Notes: a model not told the origin generated them from the letters alone. Shown: positions 36,707 to 50,895, counted from the first letter of the stretch. The stretch: 64,000 nucleotides of DNA from Toxoplasma gondii ME49 (GCF_000006565.2 NC_031467.1:1474448-1538447); one strand, 5' to 3'. Translations and numbers: made by a program.

Positions 36707-39700
36707 ATGGAACTCCAGTTCGACGCAGAGCTGCCTCGGCTGCAAACTCGCGCCCTTCCTGCTGCCTCATCCTGGATTCAACCTGCCCTCGTTAGTCCTC
36801 ATCATCGGCCCTGTCTTCGCCCCCGTGTCGCTCGGCGCGCTTCCCCTGCGTCGCCTTCTTCCTCTTCTCGAGTCTCTTCTTCCTCTTCGTCTTTCTCCTC
36901 TTGCTCATCTTCTTCCTCTGCTGCGGAGCATTCCAGGTGCTGTCGTGTCTGTCAAAGCTACCTAGGAGGTGGAGGGAGAGGTGAGGCGCTGCACCTGCCG
37001 CTGCGTGGACAGCGGCCTGTACCTCTTGCCCTCGAAAAACGTTTAGACGACCTCGCGATCATTTTTTTCATCAACGGCTGTCTTCGCGGATCCGGTGAAG
37101 ACCCAGCAGAGGAACAAGGCTTCTCTCGACCGCAAGACAGGAAGCGAACTCGCCGGACTTGTCGCGATGCGCCTTACCCGAATGACCATCACTCATTTTC
37201 AGTCGCGGCTTCTTTCTCACCATCCACATGCTCTCCTTCTTCTTCTTGCGGCTGGGCGCGAGCTGCCGACGGAGAGGCGTCAGGTCTGGCGTCTCGCAGA
37301 GTGTGGGAAGAGGCCAGCGCAAGCGGCGACTTGAGGGGGGGTCCGGCTGGGTGCCATTCAGCATCTGCTGCGCATCCAGAGCCGTCGGAAGATGAGTTGC
37401 TCGCGGTCTACTCCGAAGGCTTCTCTGCTCTGTTCGCTTCCGCCGGCCCTTTCTCAAAACACGGGGAGGCAGAGGAAGAATGTTTTTCGGGGCAAGACAA
37501 GGATCGCAGCCTTCCTTGTCCCCGCGGCTTGTCTGCGTTAAACGCTTGCTGTTTCCACCGTTTCTTCCCCTCCTGTCAGACCCGCGCATGCGCCTCTTCG
37601 CCCCGATGGTGCAGCTCGAGTCGCTGTCGAGTTGGAGAGGAAAGCAAAGAAGGAAACGCGTCTTCGTATGATGCACCCGAGGCCTGCACACTCGTTTCTC
37701 TCTCCTCCGCGGTCGGCTGCTCGTGCTCTTCCTCTTCTCCTTTTTCTTTGTCGCCGCCCTGTGGGTCTCGCGCACTTCTTCTGCTTCACCGAGAATTCGC
37801 AAAGACGCCCGCGGGGGTCTTGGCGTGGCACCGCTTGCAGGCGTCGCTGCTGCGCGCCTCCCAGTCTCTGGCCTCCTTCTTCTCTATGCTGACAGAGGCC
37901 TTCTGTCTGCTCCAGAAATCGAGCTCCCGGCACCGTTGGCCTCCCTTGGTCCGCGCGTGGCTGCTGCCGCTGAGTCGCTGCGGCCCGCTGCCTCTGGAGA
38001 GGAGCGAGCAACGAAGGAAGGCGAAACGTGAGAGACAGACGAAGCGCGAGCGGGAGAAGCCGGACGAGGAAGCCGAAGAGTGTGGGCGCGAAGGCGGCGC
38101 ATGCAGGGTAGAGAGAGACAGAACGGCGACGCCCAAAGAACCGATGGGGGGATCAATGAAGGCGCGCGACAGCATCTGGAGACATCGTTCGCTCTCCGCT
38201 TTCTCTTGGTCGCGCCAAGGCTGCACTTTCGCAGGTAGGTCCAGCGATGTGCCATCGTTCCTCCAGGTATCCACCCCGGCTCTTCTTTTTTACCTTTCCT
38301 CCGTTTCCGTCGTGACTTCAACTACACGTTCGGCTGCACGTTTTCCTCGCAAAAGATGTTGCTTTATACACTTCGTGTCTCCCTTTGCCTTGTCGCCTTG
38401 CCTTTCATCTTCTTAGCCACGCCCATGTGGATCGGGGGACCTCAGCCCTTGGCGAGTTCTCCCCTGGCCTACGTGCGAACCTTCGGAGGCTGTTCTAGAC
38501 ACTGCCTGCTTGCGCCGAATGCACTATCCCACACCGTGTTTCCTCGATCGGCAAACCGTTTTAAAAGATCTGTGGCTGGTGTCGCCTTCCACCGCTTATC
38601 TGACTGTCTCGTCGCCCTAGAGGCGCTGGAAGAACCACGCTGCCTTCTGGAGCTTCCCGCTTTGTGCTGGACGCGCGTCAGGGCCGCGACGACAGAACGT
38701 CGTACTCTGTACCCAAGTGATCGCTCCCCACTGACTACATGTCGAGTCGCGAGTTGTTGACGTTTCCTGCTGGTCGGAACTCACCCGACAGTGAATGTCG
38801 CTACCTTCGGACCGTTCGAGTTGCAGCCGCCGTAAATAGATGACCTTCGGATACTCGAAGCTCGAATCTCAGATGGTCGTCCTAGCGTAATAAGGCGTGA
38901 CCGAGTGCGAACAGAGCACTGGTTCTGAGAATAAAAATGTTGTTCCGCCGCTGCGTCCTCTTGGCTGCAGACTGGGTTGCCGACGCGTTGGGTCCACTGG
39001 CGAGGGAGGTGGCGACGAACTTCCACGTGGTTTTTCAGCTGCAGGGTCTCCTGCAGTTCCTTCTTCCGCCCTTCCCGGCGAGGAGCAGGCGCGTCTCTTT
39101 CCCTCCAAAGTCTCTGCCAGGTCGTCCGCCGTTTCGGCCTTCTTCGCCCCCTCCCGAGGTGCCGACGCACGTCTGTAGCCTCGCGGCTTCGTCCATCGGC
39201 CGCGCTTCTCTCGCCGTTTCTTTCTCGCCTGGGTACACGGCTCAGCTGGAAGAGGTCCCGAACGGCCTCAGATCCTCACTGGCCGCCATTCGCGAGGCCG
39301 CATGCGTCGGCGACGCGGAAGCTGTCGCGGGAGCCACGCTGTCTTCGCTCCCTTTCGCGGCTTCCGAGGCAGGCGCAGGGCTGGAGCCTGGGCTGGACGC
39401 GGGCCTACTGCCCCCGACCGCCGTCGCGCTTCTAGGGTGGTTCTTTCCCGAAGAGGAGGACAAAGAAAAGCAACTTGCCAGCGGACAGATGCTGCAGAGA
39501 GCCACCTTGCTCCGACTGAAATTCTTCATCAAACGACTGCGCTCTGCCTTACAGGCGGGACGCCTCAGAGAGGCTTCTCGTCTGGCTCGGTAGGCTCAGA
39601 GACACAAAAAAATGCAGAAAGCAACAAGCCTACAGACGCAGGCAGAAAAATAGGGCCATCCATGTTGATAAGATGGAAAAACGAGACCCTGAAGCCACGC

Positions 39701-42700
39701 GAATGCATATGCGTTCATGTGTATGCATATATCTACATCTGCATAAATGGTCATGCACACTGTCTATGTGGATCTGAGTCCTCTGCTTGCAGATGCGGTT
39801 CCCAGATGTGGCAGTGTTTTTTTCTGCTTCGTCTTTGTTGGAATTCTGGCCTCTTTCCTTTCTCTTTTTACGTTCTCTGCCCCCTTTTCGGCTAGCACAT
39901 GTTCCGCGGCCATGTCGAAGTTTGCTTGGTAGGTTTCGACGTTTTTTTTCGGAGGTGGATGCCTTGGATGTCTCCTGACTTTCTCTGTTGTGTGTGCAGT
40001 CGAGCTTTCCATTCCTGTCCGTCGTACGGCGGCGAGCTGATGCATGCGACGGCCTTGAGTCTGATCGCTGTTCAGGAGGGGGACCCGGTGCACGCGCTTC
40101 GCCTCCTTTCTTTCGCTTTTTCTCGGGGCTCTCTCCTCCTGTCGCTGTCTGTGTCCTCGGCTGAGGCGAGTTCGGGGGAGAAGGGCGAGACAAAAGAAGA
40201 GGACGCTTCAAGGGGAGCCGCCGGTCTCCGCGTCACCGATGGGAGCTTCTTGTCGTGTCTTTTGTCCTCGATTCCTCTCTCGAGAGAAGCCACCCAGGGC
40301 CTGCTGGGCGGCAGAGAGACGCGGACCCAAGGCGCATTTTTCCTGTCCAGTGACAAAGACCCGGTTTCCCCCTCCGCTCTGTGTCTCTACGTCATCGGTT
40401 TTCTGAGTCTGCGAATTGCTCGACTCCTCATCTCCTTCCCCGACCTGCTGTCCCTCCTCACTTGCGACCCAGTGGACACACTGTTCTCTCTCTATCCCCC
40501 CACTGCCTCTCCCGTGCCCCTTCCGGGCCTGCGGCTCCCCTTTTTCCGGTGCCTGCGCGCCCCACAAGCTGGCGAAGAGAGCGGACAAGAGGCAGAGAAT
40601 CCAGGCCTGCGTGGAAGCGACAGCAGCGTCTCCTCCGCTACTCCGTCTGGTGCGGGTGTCTCCGTTTCGGCTTCTGTTTTCTCGCGGGCAGGGGAAGGAA
40701 GAGCAAAGACAGAGGCCGAAGGAAGCGACGAAGTTTCTGGAGTCAGCGCGCAATCCGCTCTTGGAGGAGCTGGCGCTCGACTTCGGCCTGCAGAGTCGCC
40801 TCTGTCCCGCAGGAGCCTTCTCTCTCCTCCGCAGAGACAGACAACCAGACTGCCCTGTGCTTACTCTGCAACGGGAGAAGAACAGGCGGCGGTGACCACG
40901 GGGGCGAGCGACAGACGGGGCTTTGGCGAGCCTCCCACAGAGGGCGGAGCGACACGGGGGGGCCTTCTGTGGGCGACTTCACTGTCGCGCTTCACCGAGG
41001 AGTTAGGTTCCACCAGAACCGGAGAGACTGTCCGGCCTGCAAAGAAGAAAAGAGTGAACGGAGGTAACAACTTCTTCGGCGAGCCGAAGGAAAGGACGAG
41101 TCTGCGGCAGTCCTCCTGTATTCCAGACTCACAAAAGCCGTTTCTTCTTCATGACGAGGGAGATCAAGGACACAGGAGAGTCTTTTGTAGCGCGGTCCGG
41201 AAACTCTCGGCGAGGCGTCCACTCGACGCAGACAGTTCCTTCTCTTTGGATTCTCTTTTCGATCACGGGACCCTCGTGTCTCCGTCCTCGTCTCCGTGCA
41301 CTCCGTCACTGAATTCTTCTCTTCCAGTCTTTTTCTGCCACGCTCGATCTCTCTACGAAAGCAGACCGAGCGAAGAACGGGGGGCGGTCGTCGGCGTAGG
41401 CTACAACAGCCTCCAGACGTCCTCGCTTGAGGCGTTTCTGTCGCATGCGCGGAAGAGAATGAAGCGGCGACGAGACGAAGAGCGAGGACTCATGCAAAGA
41501 GCGGCGGCAGAGCGAGAAGACGGGAGAAGCAGGCAATCTCGAGGCCCCCGGCGGTCGTTGGATCGCCTCGGAGAAGACTCGGAGACGGACGAAGGCGGCA
41601 GCGACCAGGACGAGGCCTGGTCTAGCGGAAAGAGGCAGAGACAGAGGGCTCGAGCCGTTTTGCTGGGGGCTGCCTGGACAGCGGCAAAAGAGAACGCGCG
41701 AGGGAACGCGGAGGACTGGAGCAAGTTGATGCCGTCGGACAAACCCTCTGTTTTTCGCGCCTTTGGTCCGGAGACGAAGGAGAGTCTTGCGGCTTCTTCA
41801 CCTTCGGTCTCTCGCTCTACCGGCATTCTTGGAATTTTAGCCAGCAATCTCTTCTTGACGCTCGCCCTGCGGTGCTGTGAACTGCTGAACCTTCCTCGTT
41901 TTGTACAGGCTTCGCCTTCTCTCCTCCAGGACGTCGCTGACCAGCAGTCGCTGCAGGCTTCTTCTCGCTTTCCGTCTTTTTCTTCATTTTGCCGATCGCC
42001 TTCTCGGACCTCCACGCATGCGTTCTCCTGTCGGCCTTCGTGCCCTCAGGGGTCCAGCTCGCTTCTTCTTCTCTGCCGGCAGTTGCACTTGAAATGCCTG
42101 GTAGCATGCCTCGTCTCGGCCTGGAGACAGAGCGAGAGGGAGGCAGAGGCGGCAAGAAGAAGAGAGAACAGAAGAGACGCCAGGCGTCCTTCCCACCGAG
42201 AAGAAGACGAAGAGGAAGAAGCGTACGCTCTCTCTGCACCGAAACAGTTCCTGGGTCTCGGTTCCGAAACAGATCTTCTGCATGAGGTTCTTTCCCTTAT
42301 GTCAGCCTTTGTCCAAGGGAGCGGGCGGAACAGAGAGACTCCGGAGTCTCCTGCAGACTGCGGACCTAGCGAAAGACAAGAACAAGGCTTCTTCATGCAG
42401 CGTAGCACTTTCTGGGCGGCTGTCCGCTCGGCGAACCTCAGCGACCAAGAAGGCTGGGATATCTTGGCGCTTCTATGTGCCACTCTATCGGCAGACGGCG
42501 AGGGAGACGGAGAGGCGCGAGACCGCGAATCTCCCGTCTGCGTCCAACAATACAGAAAAGCAGAAGCTGGGATGCGACGAGACTTCTGCGCTCTTCGCCG
42601 TCTGTTGTTTCAAAGAGAAGCTGCGTTGAAATCTCGGACGAGTCGAGGAGGCAGTTGGAACCGACAACCGGGCGAAGCAGAAACAGTGACCGACTGTGGA

Positions 42701-45250
42701 GCACTTACAAGTGACGCATGCAGAGAGGACGAAAGAACCGCGAGAGACAAGTCGAAGAACGGGCGAGACGTCGATGCGCTCGCTCAGGAAGCAGCAGAGA
42801 CTGTCGCATTGGAACACCAGCAAGGAGGAAGAGAGCAAGGAGAGGAAGGAGATGCAAGTGTGTTGAGTACAGGGAAGAGGTATCCCTTTCGACGGTGCGA
42901 TGTCGTCCAAGCTCTCCACGCTCAAGCAGCCTATCGGCTGTCGGTGATGGCAGGAGCAGCCAGTGAAATCCCCTTGGATTCCTTCTTGCAGAATTTGCCC
43001 GTCTCCTTCTTTTTGTCTCAGACTGGCGCGCCGCGAGCGATGGTGGCGAGCGGGGGAACGCTGGGTCTGGAGGAGGGGCGACGGTCGAGTGCGGAGGGCC
43101 AGGGAGAAGCCGAGGAGCAGACGAAACACAAATGGCTGTTGGAAGAGTTTATTCTCGCTGCGGATAGAGAAGCGGAAGCTGTGTTCTCTGCTGGTTTGCC
43201 GGCGAGTTTGAACGAATACTGGGGGACCGGGCCGGACTCTTCCGGTTTCACTGCCTATGAGGACGAGAGAGAAAACATTTTCACCTTCTTGCAAGACTTC
43301 CCCACTCTTCAGCAGCTCCTCTCTCTTGCAGGTGCAAAGCATGGAGAGGACTGCGAAGAAGAGGAGCGAGACGGCGCGAGAGACGAGTTGTTCATTGCAG
43401 CAGATCTCCGCCTCCTCCTCATTCTTGTCCATCTCCGGAACTTGTCCCCCATCCGTCACCTTCTTCTTCGTCTCGACGACTCCGTAGCGAGACTGCAGGC
43501 GAAGCGCGGCATGGGGAGACGCGGGCCGGCGATTGCAAGTCGTGGAGAAATTTGTTTTGTCAAGGGAATGACTCTCGCCTTCCTCGCAGGCGCAGAGAAG
43601 AGACGCATGCGAGAGAGGCTGGACAGCGAGAACGGCGCCCCCGGCCCGAGCAAGAAGAGCAAGCACATCAGACAAGTTTGGATGCCGGCGCGCACAGACA
43701 AAGGAGAGAAACACCCGAACGCGGAGGTCCGGCGAACATCTCTGCGGCCTTGGTCGGCGTCTCCGGCCGTCGGGTCAAGAAGGAAGCTGACTCTGCCCTT
43801 TCCGCTGTCTGGACAGCCGTGCGCGGGGAACTCTGTGTCGTTTTCTCCTCGCGGTCGCGGCCAATGCTGCGGCGCGAGTGAGGCCAAGAAGCGGAGTTTG
43901 TCGGCGCAGACGAAAGGCGACGGGGCGCATGGGTCGCCCGCGTCTGCTCTCTCTGTCGTCTCTTCGTGTTTCGCGGCCTCGCTGTCAAACACTCCGAAGC
44001 GGCTCCGCAGATGTCTCTCCCCCTACCACCGCCAGGCGTCTCTCGAGAGAAACGAGGAGCGACTCGAAGACGAGGCAGAGACCGAAGGCGGAGCAGGGAC
44101 AAGGCAGCGAGCCACGGAGGAGGCAACGTCGTCGCAGACTCGAAAAACGCAAAATGGCACAGGCTGCTGTCAGGGTGACCAGGCAGCTGCCCTGCTTGCT
44201 TGCGAGGACGAGGCGGGGGCGGGAAAGGCGGAGGGCGAAACTGGGGAAGCGCCCGATGGAACGGAGACGGACCAGGAAGGTTTCTTCGAGATGCATGCAC
44301 GGAATCAGAGAGACGACCGCCTGCGCTCGGTCAATGCAACGCCTGCGCACCCAGTCGGCCTCTCCAGCACTCGCGACTCCGACATGTTTTCTCCTCTCTC
44401 GGCTGCTTCTTCCGCTTCTCGTGCTTCCTCTCTCTCGTCCCTGGCGCGCCCCCGCCATCTCGGATCGCTCGCTGCTGGGGCTTCGCAGGAGGCTTTCTGG
44501 CCTCTGAGAGGCGCCCAGGTGAAGCGGGCCGTAGGCTCGGGAGCTGCGGAGGAGCGCGGTGACTTTTCGCGGTGGAGCTCTTCCTCTGCTTCCTGGAGAG
44601 ACTCAGAGGATTCTTCCTGCGTCGCCGCCTGGCAAGAAGAAGGCGACGAGAGGGCCGACGCGACCAAGCGAGGATCGGGCGATTTATTGGGACTCGGTCT
44701 CTCACTTCTGCCTCGAGACCCGTTGTGTGAGGCGAGGCGGCTCGGGGAACGAGGTACGCAAGCCGAGCAGAGTGTCATCAGGAGAGAGACAGAGATGTCC
44801 CTTCTCCTGTTGCATGCGCGCCTGCACTTAGAGCGGGCTCTGAGCATCTGGAGAACTCAAGGATTCTCCGTGGGAGTGTTTGGAGGTTACCAGCAGCGCG
44901 CATGGGTGAAGGATGCCTACTGCGTTCTCTTGGCTGCATGTGGCCAGGAAAGGCGTCTGCTGGAGAAACTCGCTGAACACGGAGGCGCAGGTTCATCTTT
45001 CTCCTCTCTTGGGGTGAGATGGGTGGCGAAGGCGATGGCAGGAGGCACTCAAACATGCGAAGGAAATCAGCCAACAGGGGGCTGCGAGAGTCACGAAGGC
45101 CTCGAAGAAAAGTATAAAATCAAAGAAGTCCTCGCACATCAACTCGAAAGGGTGAAGGAGCATATCTTTTTCTACAGAACGAAACTGGCGGAGGCATCCG
45201 ACCCTCACTTTCAGTTCTCCCGTGTTTTTCGCGATCAACGCGCGAATTAA
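36707..45250 (+). CDS. Very large protein of unknown family (about 2,465 aa)
   Basis: Three exons keep phase: 36707-38234 (donor GTAGGT), 38971-39589 (donor GTAGGC) and 40000-45250 (acceptor TGTGTGCAG), the last with 1,749 uninterrupted codons. The start is chosen at ACTAAAAATGG, a good apicomplexan initiation context. The earlier ATG at 36466 was not used because its splice would run into a stop. Long Ser/Arg/Glu-rich disordered tracts, including a poly-Ser block near residues 50-72, are interspersed with helical hydrophobic islands. Examples are LRLKFFIKRLRSALQAGRLR in exon 2, ELMHATALSLIAVQ and ALCLYVIGFLSLRIARLLIS early in exon 3, and LLLLHARLHLERALSIW near the C-terminus. The islands resemble helical-repeat (TPR/HEAT-like) packing, but no family is recognised. 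There is no signal peptide or convincing membrane span. Confidence 0.7.
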
Positions 45251-48192
45251 AATACAGATCGGGAAATCTCATGAGGCGGAAAAAACAAAGACGCTGAGAC
45301 AGATGCAGCTGTCTCTTTTCGCCGGATTCCTCCCGTCCGTTCTTGTAGTGAATGTTACCGACCAGAGGACTACCGAGGTGATTTCTTTCACTTTCTTTCT
45401 GCTGGTCTGCCTAGTGCTCTTCGGTTCTTCGCTGCGTCTTGTCTGTGCTTTTTTCTTTCTCTGTCCCCTCTGTCCTTCAGTGCCCTCTGCCGCTGATTCG
45501 ACTTCTGCTCGTGGCACCTGCGACGGGGAAGAAAGAAAGGGAGACTCCAGGGATGGCATGTGGTGGCTTGTGTTTTGATTCGGTGCCTGAATGCGAAGTG
45601 GCTAAACAAACCCCCGACATCGCGAAAGGGCAACGAGAGAGCCCAGTTCTACGGGGAGGTCTCTTTCTATTGTCTCCCGGTGTACGGACCACACAACACA
45701 GGTTTTGTAACTACCGTTTTGCCAAAGAAACTTATCCAGTTCGAATGCGTCGGCCTTTTATGTTTCCCAAGGAAGCTGACTTGTATCGCTACGGTGACTT
45801 TGGTGGGACCTTCGAACGGGATACATTCAAAATCCTTTCCACTATTCTAGGAAACAGGAAAATAAGATAAATCCATAAAAAGAGAACGGGGCACTTGCAG
45901 ATATACCGCTTTCTTCCTACCGATCACTGAATTTTCAAAATCGTATTCACACCGGGTCTTCCCGTACTAAACTACTGACGAGTCCATGCCCGTCAGAAAG
46001 AAGGAAAACAGCCTCTTTCTTGATTGATTTTCTAGAAAGGGAAACTCGGAATACAGAAGTGACCAGTAAGAAAAACGTGAAACGTAGCGAATATGAATGA
46101 AAAGGGCTTGAAACGATTTCATGTTCTTTCTGTGTGATGTCCTCTATGTTGACGTGTAGTCGGGCTAGTCGCTAGCGGATATAATTACGTCTGCAGTTTC
46201 GTCTGAAGGAGGGAAAGTAGTCGGAAACACAAAAGGGGTAAGAATCGAAAGACCCTGCGCAAGTGTTGCCTTCGCTTCCGTCCGGCCCCAGTGGCCGTTT
46301 TACCTTCACTCTTTTTGTCTGTCACCCGAAAGCCACAGAACATCTCCATCCCCTGACTCCTGAAGCGGTAAGAAACAAAGACACTGGAGTGACGGAGAAA
46401 AATAGTATTTTCTATGTTGATCCTCTGAAGATGACATGCCGCAGACACGCCACTGGAGTAAGAGCAAAGCGTGGCTCTCTGTGACCGCTGATCCTACGTG
46501 TTTTTCTGTTGCGTGCAACCGGACAGTTTAATACTATTTAGCCTAAATCGCTCTTTGTAGACAAAGTGTAAAATTACTCTTTCACACGCTGTCGGCGAAG
46601 GCCACTCACCCACCTCTTACCGGACGCCCACAGCCATGGTGGACTTCACACACAGTCACACGCACAAATTCTGCATACTTGATGTTAGAGTTCATATTTA
46701 TAGTACTAGGATGTTAGGCTCCCAGATCTCGTTGCTGCAGTGAAGTGGGCATTCAGATAGAAACGTACGATTTGCTGCAACAGTGCGAGAAAACGTTCGT
46801 AAGTCTTTTTCTAGCGTAGAACTGGAAAGCGACCCCGATGGCTCCACCGATGTACTTTTGCCACCAAACGACAAAGAGATTCACGAGATCGGATTGCCAG
46901 CACTATCCATTAGTTCAAGAAAAAACCGCGACTGAGATCCGCGCGTCCGGCTTGTGTGCAGATGCACTGCACGTGACTGCAAGGATAGCCAGTTTGGGAA
47001 ACAAGCCCTTTTGGACAACATATACGGAGGCTTACTTTTTCACAAAGCGTCTGAGCGCCACTCTGAGCTTGATTTCGGTTTTCGTGTTCTCCATAAAGAG
47101 AATAACTCACATGTTGCACGAAGTTCCCCATCGTTTCAGACAATTTCGAAGAGTCATTTCTTTTGGACGTGAGGAAACTCCAGATGCATCTTTCCTCTGT
47201 TTTTGACTCGATATACAGATGCCACAAGATGGTGCACAGCCAGTGACACCTGGGAAGTCACCCAGAGAGCTTGTTTCGCGTTGCCATGTGACGAAAAGCG
47301 TTTTTCCACGAGTGTGCAAAAAACGTGAAACTTTTTTTTCTGCATCCTTGATATCAATGCAGCTACGTCAACATATGTTGCCCTTCCTATTTTCATGGAC
47401 TCAATCAATGCGTGACGCATACATGACTCTTTTTTCGACCGGTACCATTCCACCTGCAGACACAAAACAAGTGGTCCACACCTGAAAGGACCACACTGCC
47501 TCGACTCCGTGCAGCGGCTCTACAGACAGAGCTGACTGGCTCGTAAGGAATTTATTTCACTGACGTCTATGCAACTTCCGCTCGATAGCAAACCTCTGAT
47601 GCATTTCATACGCTCATGCCACGACCATCCGGCTTTGGGGACGGTGCACTGAATTGAGCCTATCTCTTCGACAGAAGTGATGTGTTCGACAAATTGCCAA
47701 AGGGAGAGACGATTGACATGAAAAAACTGAAGTGGTTCTTTTGTTTTTCTTTTTCGAATTGAATCCTGTGGCAGACGTGCATTCGCGGCCGCAGAATCCA
47801 CTGGAGGTAGGGAGCGAAAAACATACGCCTCAAGGAAAGACAAGATCAGGGAATAATCGAAGAGAAACTGGGAAACCTTCACGAATCATCAGAGAATGTT
47901 TTGGTCTTCATGAGTGGGTATCAGTCTTGGACCAGGTTGACTTCATCAGAGTGCCGATTGTCTTAAGGTCGAGGGCTAGCCATGTTTCGATACGATGACA
48001 AGTGAGCAGACAAACGGGCACACGGAATATATGGAAGTATCGGGAAAACGGTGGTTCCTGACTCACGAATACCGTATACTATCCTATGTGCATTCGTTTC
48101 TCAGTCTGCCTCTGCATGCCGCTGTCATGATGCTTTTCTGGTTGGTGTAGAGAGTTACACGGGAACGACCGCACGGTTACTAGAGAGGCGGA
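45251..48192. other. 3' UTR and gene-free region
   Basis: It follows the stop of the large plus-strand gene and is less GC-rich than the genes. Open frames of 80-140 codons around 45440-45870 and 46838-47206 have no recognisable motif, no clear codon bias and no supporting splice sites. I see nothing else. Confidence 0.45.
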
Positions 48193-48746
48193 ATGCATGG
48201 AGGAAGAATACGGACGACGGGCGGGCGGAAAAACAGAGAAACCTTCGGATCCCACTCCCCCGCTATCTGTTGCATTGCCCGCGTTATGTCTTTGTCACTC
48301 CTGGAAGCCTCCGTACGGCTTCCTCGGCGAGAAAAAAGTATGTTCCATGTACTGTTGTCGGGCGTATTGGACATCCTGTGCGAGAGGCAGGAAATTCTAT
48401 ACTGGCTACAATCTCTTTTCTTCTGATCCTGCTTGTTTCTTGTTTCTTTCCCACAGTTTTCTCATCTGACACTGCAGCGGCGAAAGCACTAGATCAGGGC
48501 GTCCGTTCTGTTGTTCGATTGGGTCTCCACTCTACGAACGGAGGAGACACTGGAAAGCGGCGCAAAAAGACCACGAAGAGCGACCCTTACCATTTTAACT
48601 CCTTGTCTATAGCTACCCTGTACAGACAAGACAACCCGCACAAGTGGCCTGCCATAGAGTCCATTGCGAGAGAAGGCGTCGACCGCATATCAGGACAGGG
48701 ACATTCGTCGAATGGGGTGACGACGCAAGGACCGAGCAGGCGTTGA
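48193..48746 (+). CDS. Possible two-exon small basic protein
   Basis: Exon 48193-48337 starts with ATG (MHGGRIRTTGGRKNRETFGS) and ends at a GTATGT donor. Exon 48457-48746 follows a textbook 3' splice site (a long T/C run ending TTTCCCACAG) and ends at a TGA. The phases match, giving about 144 aa. The product is rich in Arg, Lys, Gly and Ser (GKRRKKTTKSDPYHF, then SLSIATLYRQDNPHKWPAIE). No family is recognised. The hydrophobic stretch seen if the intron is translated is only the polypyrimidine tract, not a membrane segment. This is a moderate-confidence model resting on splice consensus alone. Confidence 0.4.
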
Positions 48747-50895
48747 GAATGAAAACATAACGGAGACAATCCATGAGATAAGAAAAAGAAAGAAAAGCAG
48801 GACAGAAAATTGGACAGAAAATTCAACAGAACGGGGTGGAGAAATTGCGCCACACTAACAGAACGGGACAAGCCACCATAGAGACCCTGCAGCATACACA
48901 AAAGGACAAACAGTCGCAAACTTGTGAAAAGAAAGCAACATGGACGAAAAGAAGTCAGAAATACTTGACACAGAGCCCAAAACAAACGAAAAAGATCGGC
49001 AGCAGGCGCCTGCCACCACACAAGAGAGCCGAGGAACTAAATGAGTGATTATCCTACGAAGCACATCTACGCGATAGGTGGGAGCTGCATGAAAGCTAGA
49101 GGACAGAAAAGAGAAACGTTTTCACGGAAAAATCGAAAAGACAACCGCGGCAAAAACCCAGACCAAACTCGGAGATCGTGAAGATGCTTGGACAGACTGT
49201 AGAACAAAACCGCGATAAACCCACACATCATGGGCCGAGAAAACGAAGATGTTTACGCAACGGAGATATCACAATATGACGACAGACAAGCGGAAACCGC
49301 GTAGCGAACAGCCAGAAAATTCGCAACATATACGACTGAGGGAAACAGAAACGAAAAAAGTGGCTCAGACGGTCGGGAGGCACATCGACCCGACAAAAAG
49401 AACGGACCGAGAAAAAGGGAACACGAATCCGCAGAGATGAACATAAAAATCAAGGGAAAAGGTCCGAAACTCGGAAAAGAGCTGCCGTTTTTGCATACAA
49501 TCTTCCTCTGTTGTTTGTCTCTGTTATCCGTCTTCCTTTATCACCTTTTTCACACGAGAAAAGTAACGTAGCAGATAGAGAGGAGAGCGGTCCACGACAG
49601 TAGAGTAACTGGGTTATCTATCCACCGAGGAAACGAGGCGAGGAAGAAAAAAAGAGAATTTAATCGCTTGGCCGTCAACTCGTTCAGAAGGAACGATTAA
49701 ACTGTTAGCTGCGAACCGCCCCGTTTGAGGGGCGTTGACACTTTACATAGTCAGACACTCCGCACCAGAGGTATCGAGCGGAGATGGCCGAAGAAAAAAC
49801 GTTTCTATCCTTACAAGACCACTACCTCTCTACCAGAGGCGCTCAGCTGCTCTCGGCCTCTCAACGGCCTGAGGCTGTTTAGGGACAGAAGAAAGAAAAC
49901 ACTTCAAACAAGACGAGACTGAACGCCGAAGCAGACGAAACATCCGTCGGTTGTTGCACTCCGTTTATTATGAACGCTCGTTCAGCGGGAGAAGGCAAGC
50001 CAACGCAATGCTGCACATCTATACAAAACCGGAGCCTAACCTCACTTTCACACGGCACAAAACATGACCTATCTGGTGTGGACGCAACGCGGAACGATAA
50101 CATGGCCATTTGCTCAGGTCCACTAGAAAAACAGTGCACTTCATTCGTCCGAAGCGTTGGCAGTTGGAAGCACACATTTTTCTCGTCTCGGGGAAGAAGA
50201 GGGACAGGGAAACGAAACCGAGAAACATCTAGAAGGGGCTTCGAGGGTCCGTCTGTCATAGCGAAGTATAGAGAAAACGAAGACAGCGGTGCATTTTCTT
50301 CTTGCCAGTGTGTTCGTCAAGAAGTTCACCACAAAAGGAGCAAACAACTGCCAGTCTAGTCAGGTCTCCTGTTCTACCCCACGGTTACCGTCCAGTGTGA
50401 AGCAGAGTGAGACAGATTTCCAAAAGTATATATTCCAAAAGACACTCCCTGCAATCCTAGAGAAGAAAACTGAGAGATCGAGAATGCTCCATGTTTTCGC
50501 CTTAAGCAGAAAACTGTAAGAAACGTATCCTCAGCCTCTGAAGAAGACAACCGATAAAACCAAAGCTCCCATTTCCAAAAAAAAAGACACACAAGGCGGC
50601 CGAGACCGTGGATGCCGCGCAGTGCCGTGCACTCGAAGAACGAAGATGCGTCACGGGACCCTCCCTAGTTTTTCTTCCTTTGCGCGGGACAACGAGCAAC
50701 AGAATCCACACGTTACTTTGCCGATCTTTAGCCGGAGGGCGAATAGGTAAACATCTTTTCGTCTGTCGTCACTCTTCCATTCCAACGCAAAACGAGAGAG
50801 ACAGAAGGAAGTAAATGGAACACACGAGTTTGAGAAAAATGACAGGAAGACGCTGTGATCTCTCTCTCTGGCCACGAGGGAAGCGAAAGTAAGAA
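48747..50895. other. 3' region of the CDPK gene
   Basis: The plus strand is A/G-rich, especially at 48750-49450, so the minus strand is pyrimidine-rich. This is the same pattern seen beyond the other minus-strand gene's 3' end. It probably contains the CDPK 3' UTR. No supported gene is seen. Confidence 0.4.

Noticed and set aside
40208..44847. Minus-strand frames of 100-210 codons
   Set aside because: They are antisense shadows of the 5.2-kb plus-strand exon.
48400..48456. Hydrophobic signal-anchor segment in a long plus frame
   Set aside because: It is the T/C-rich polypyrimidine tract of a strong 3' splice site. The frame also lacks an ATG.
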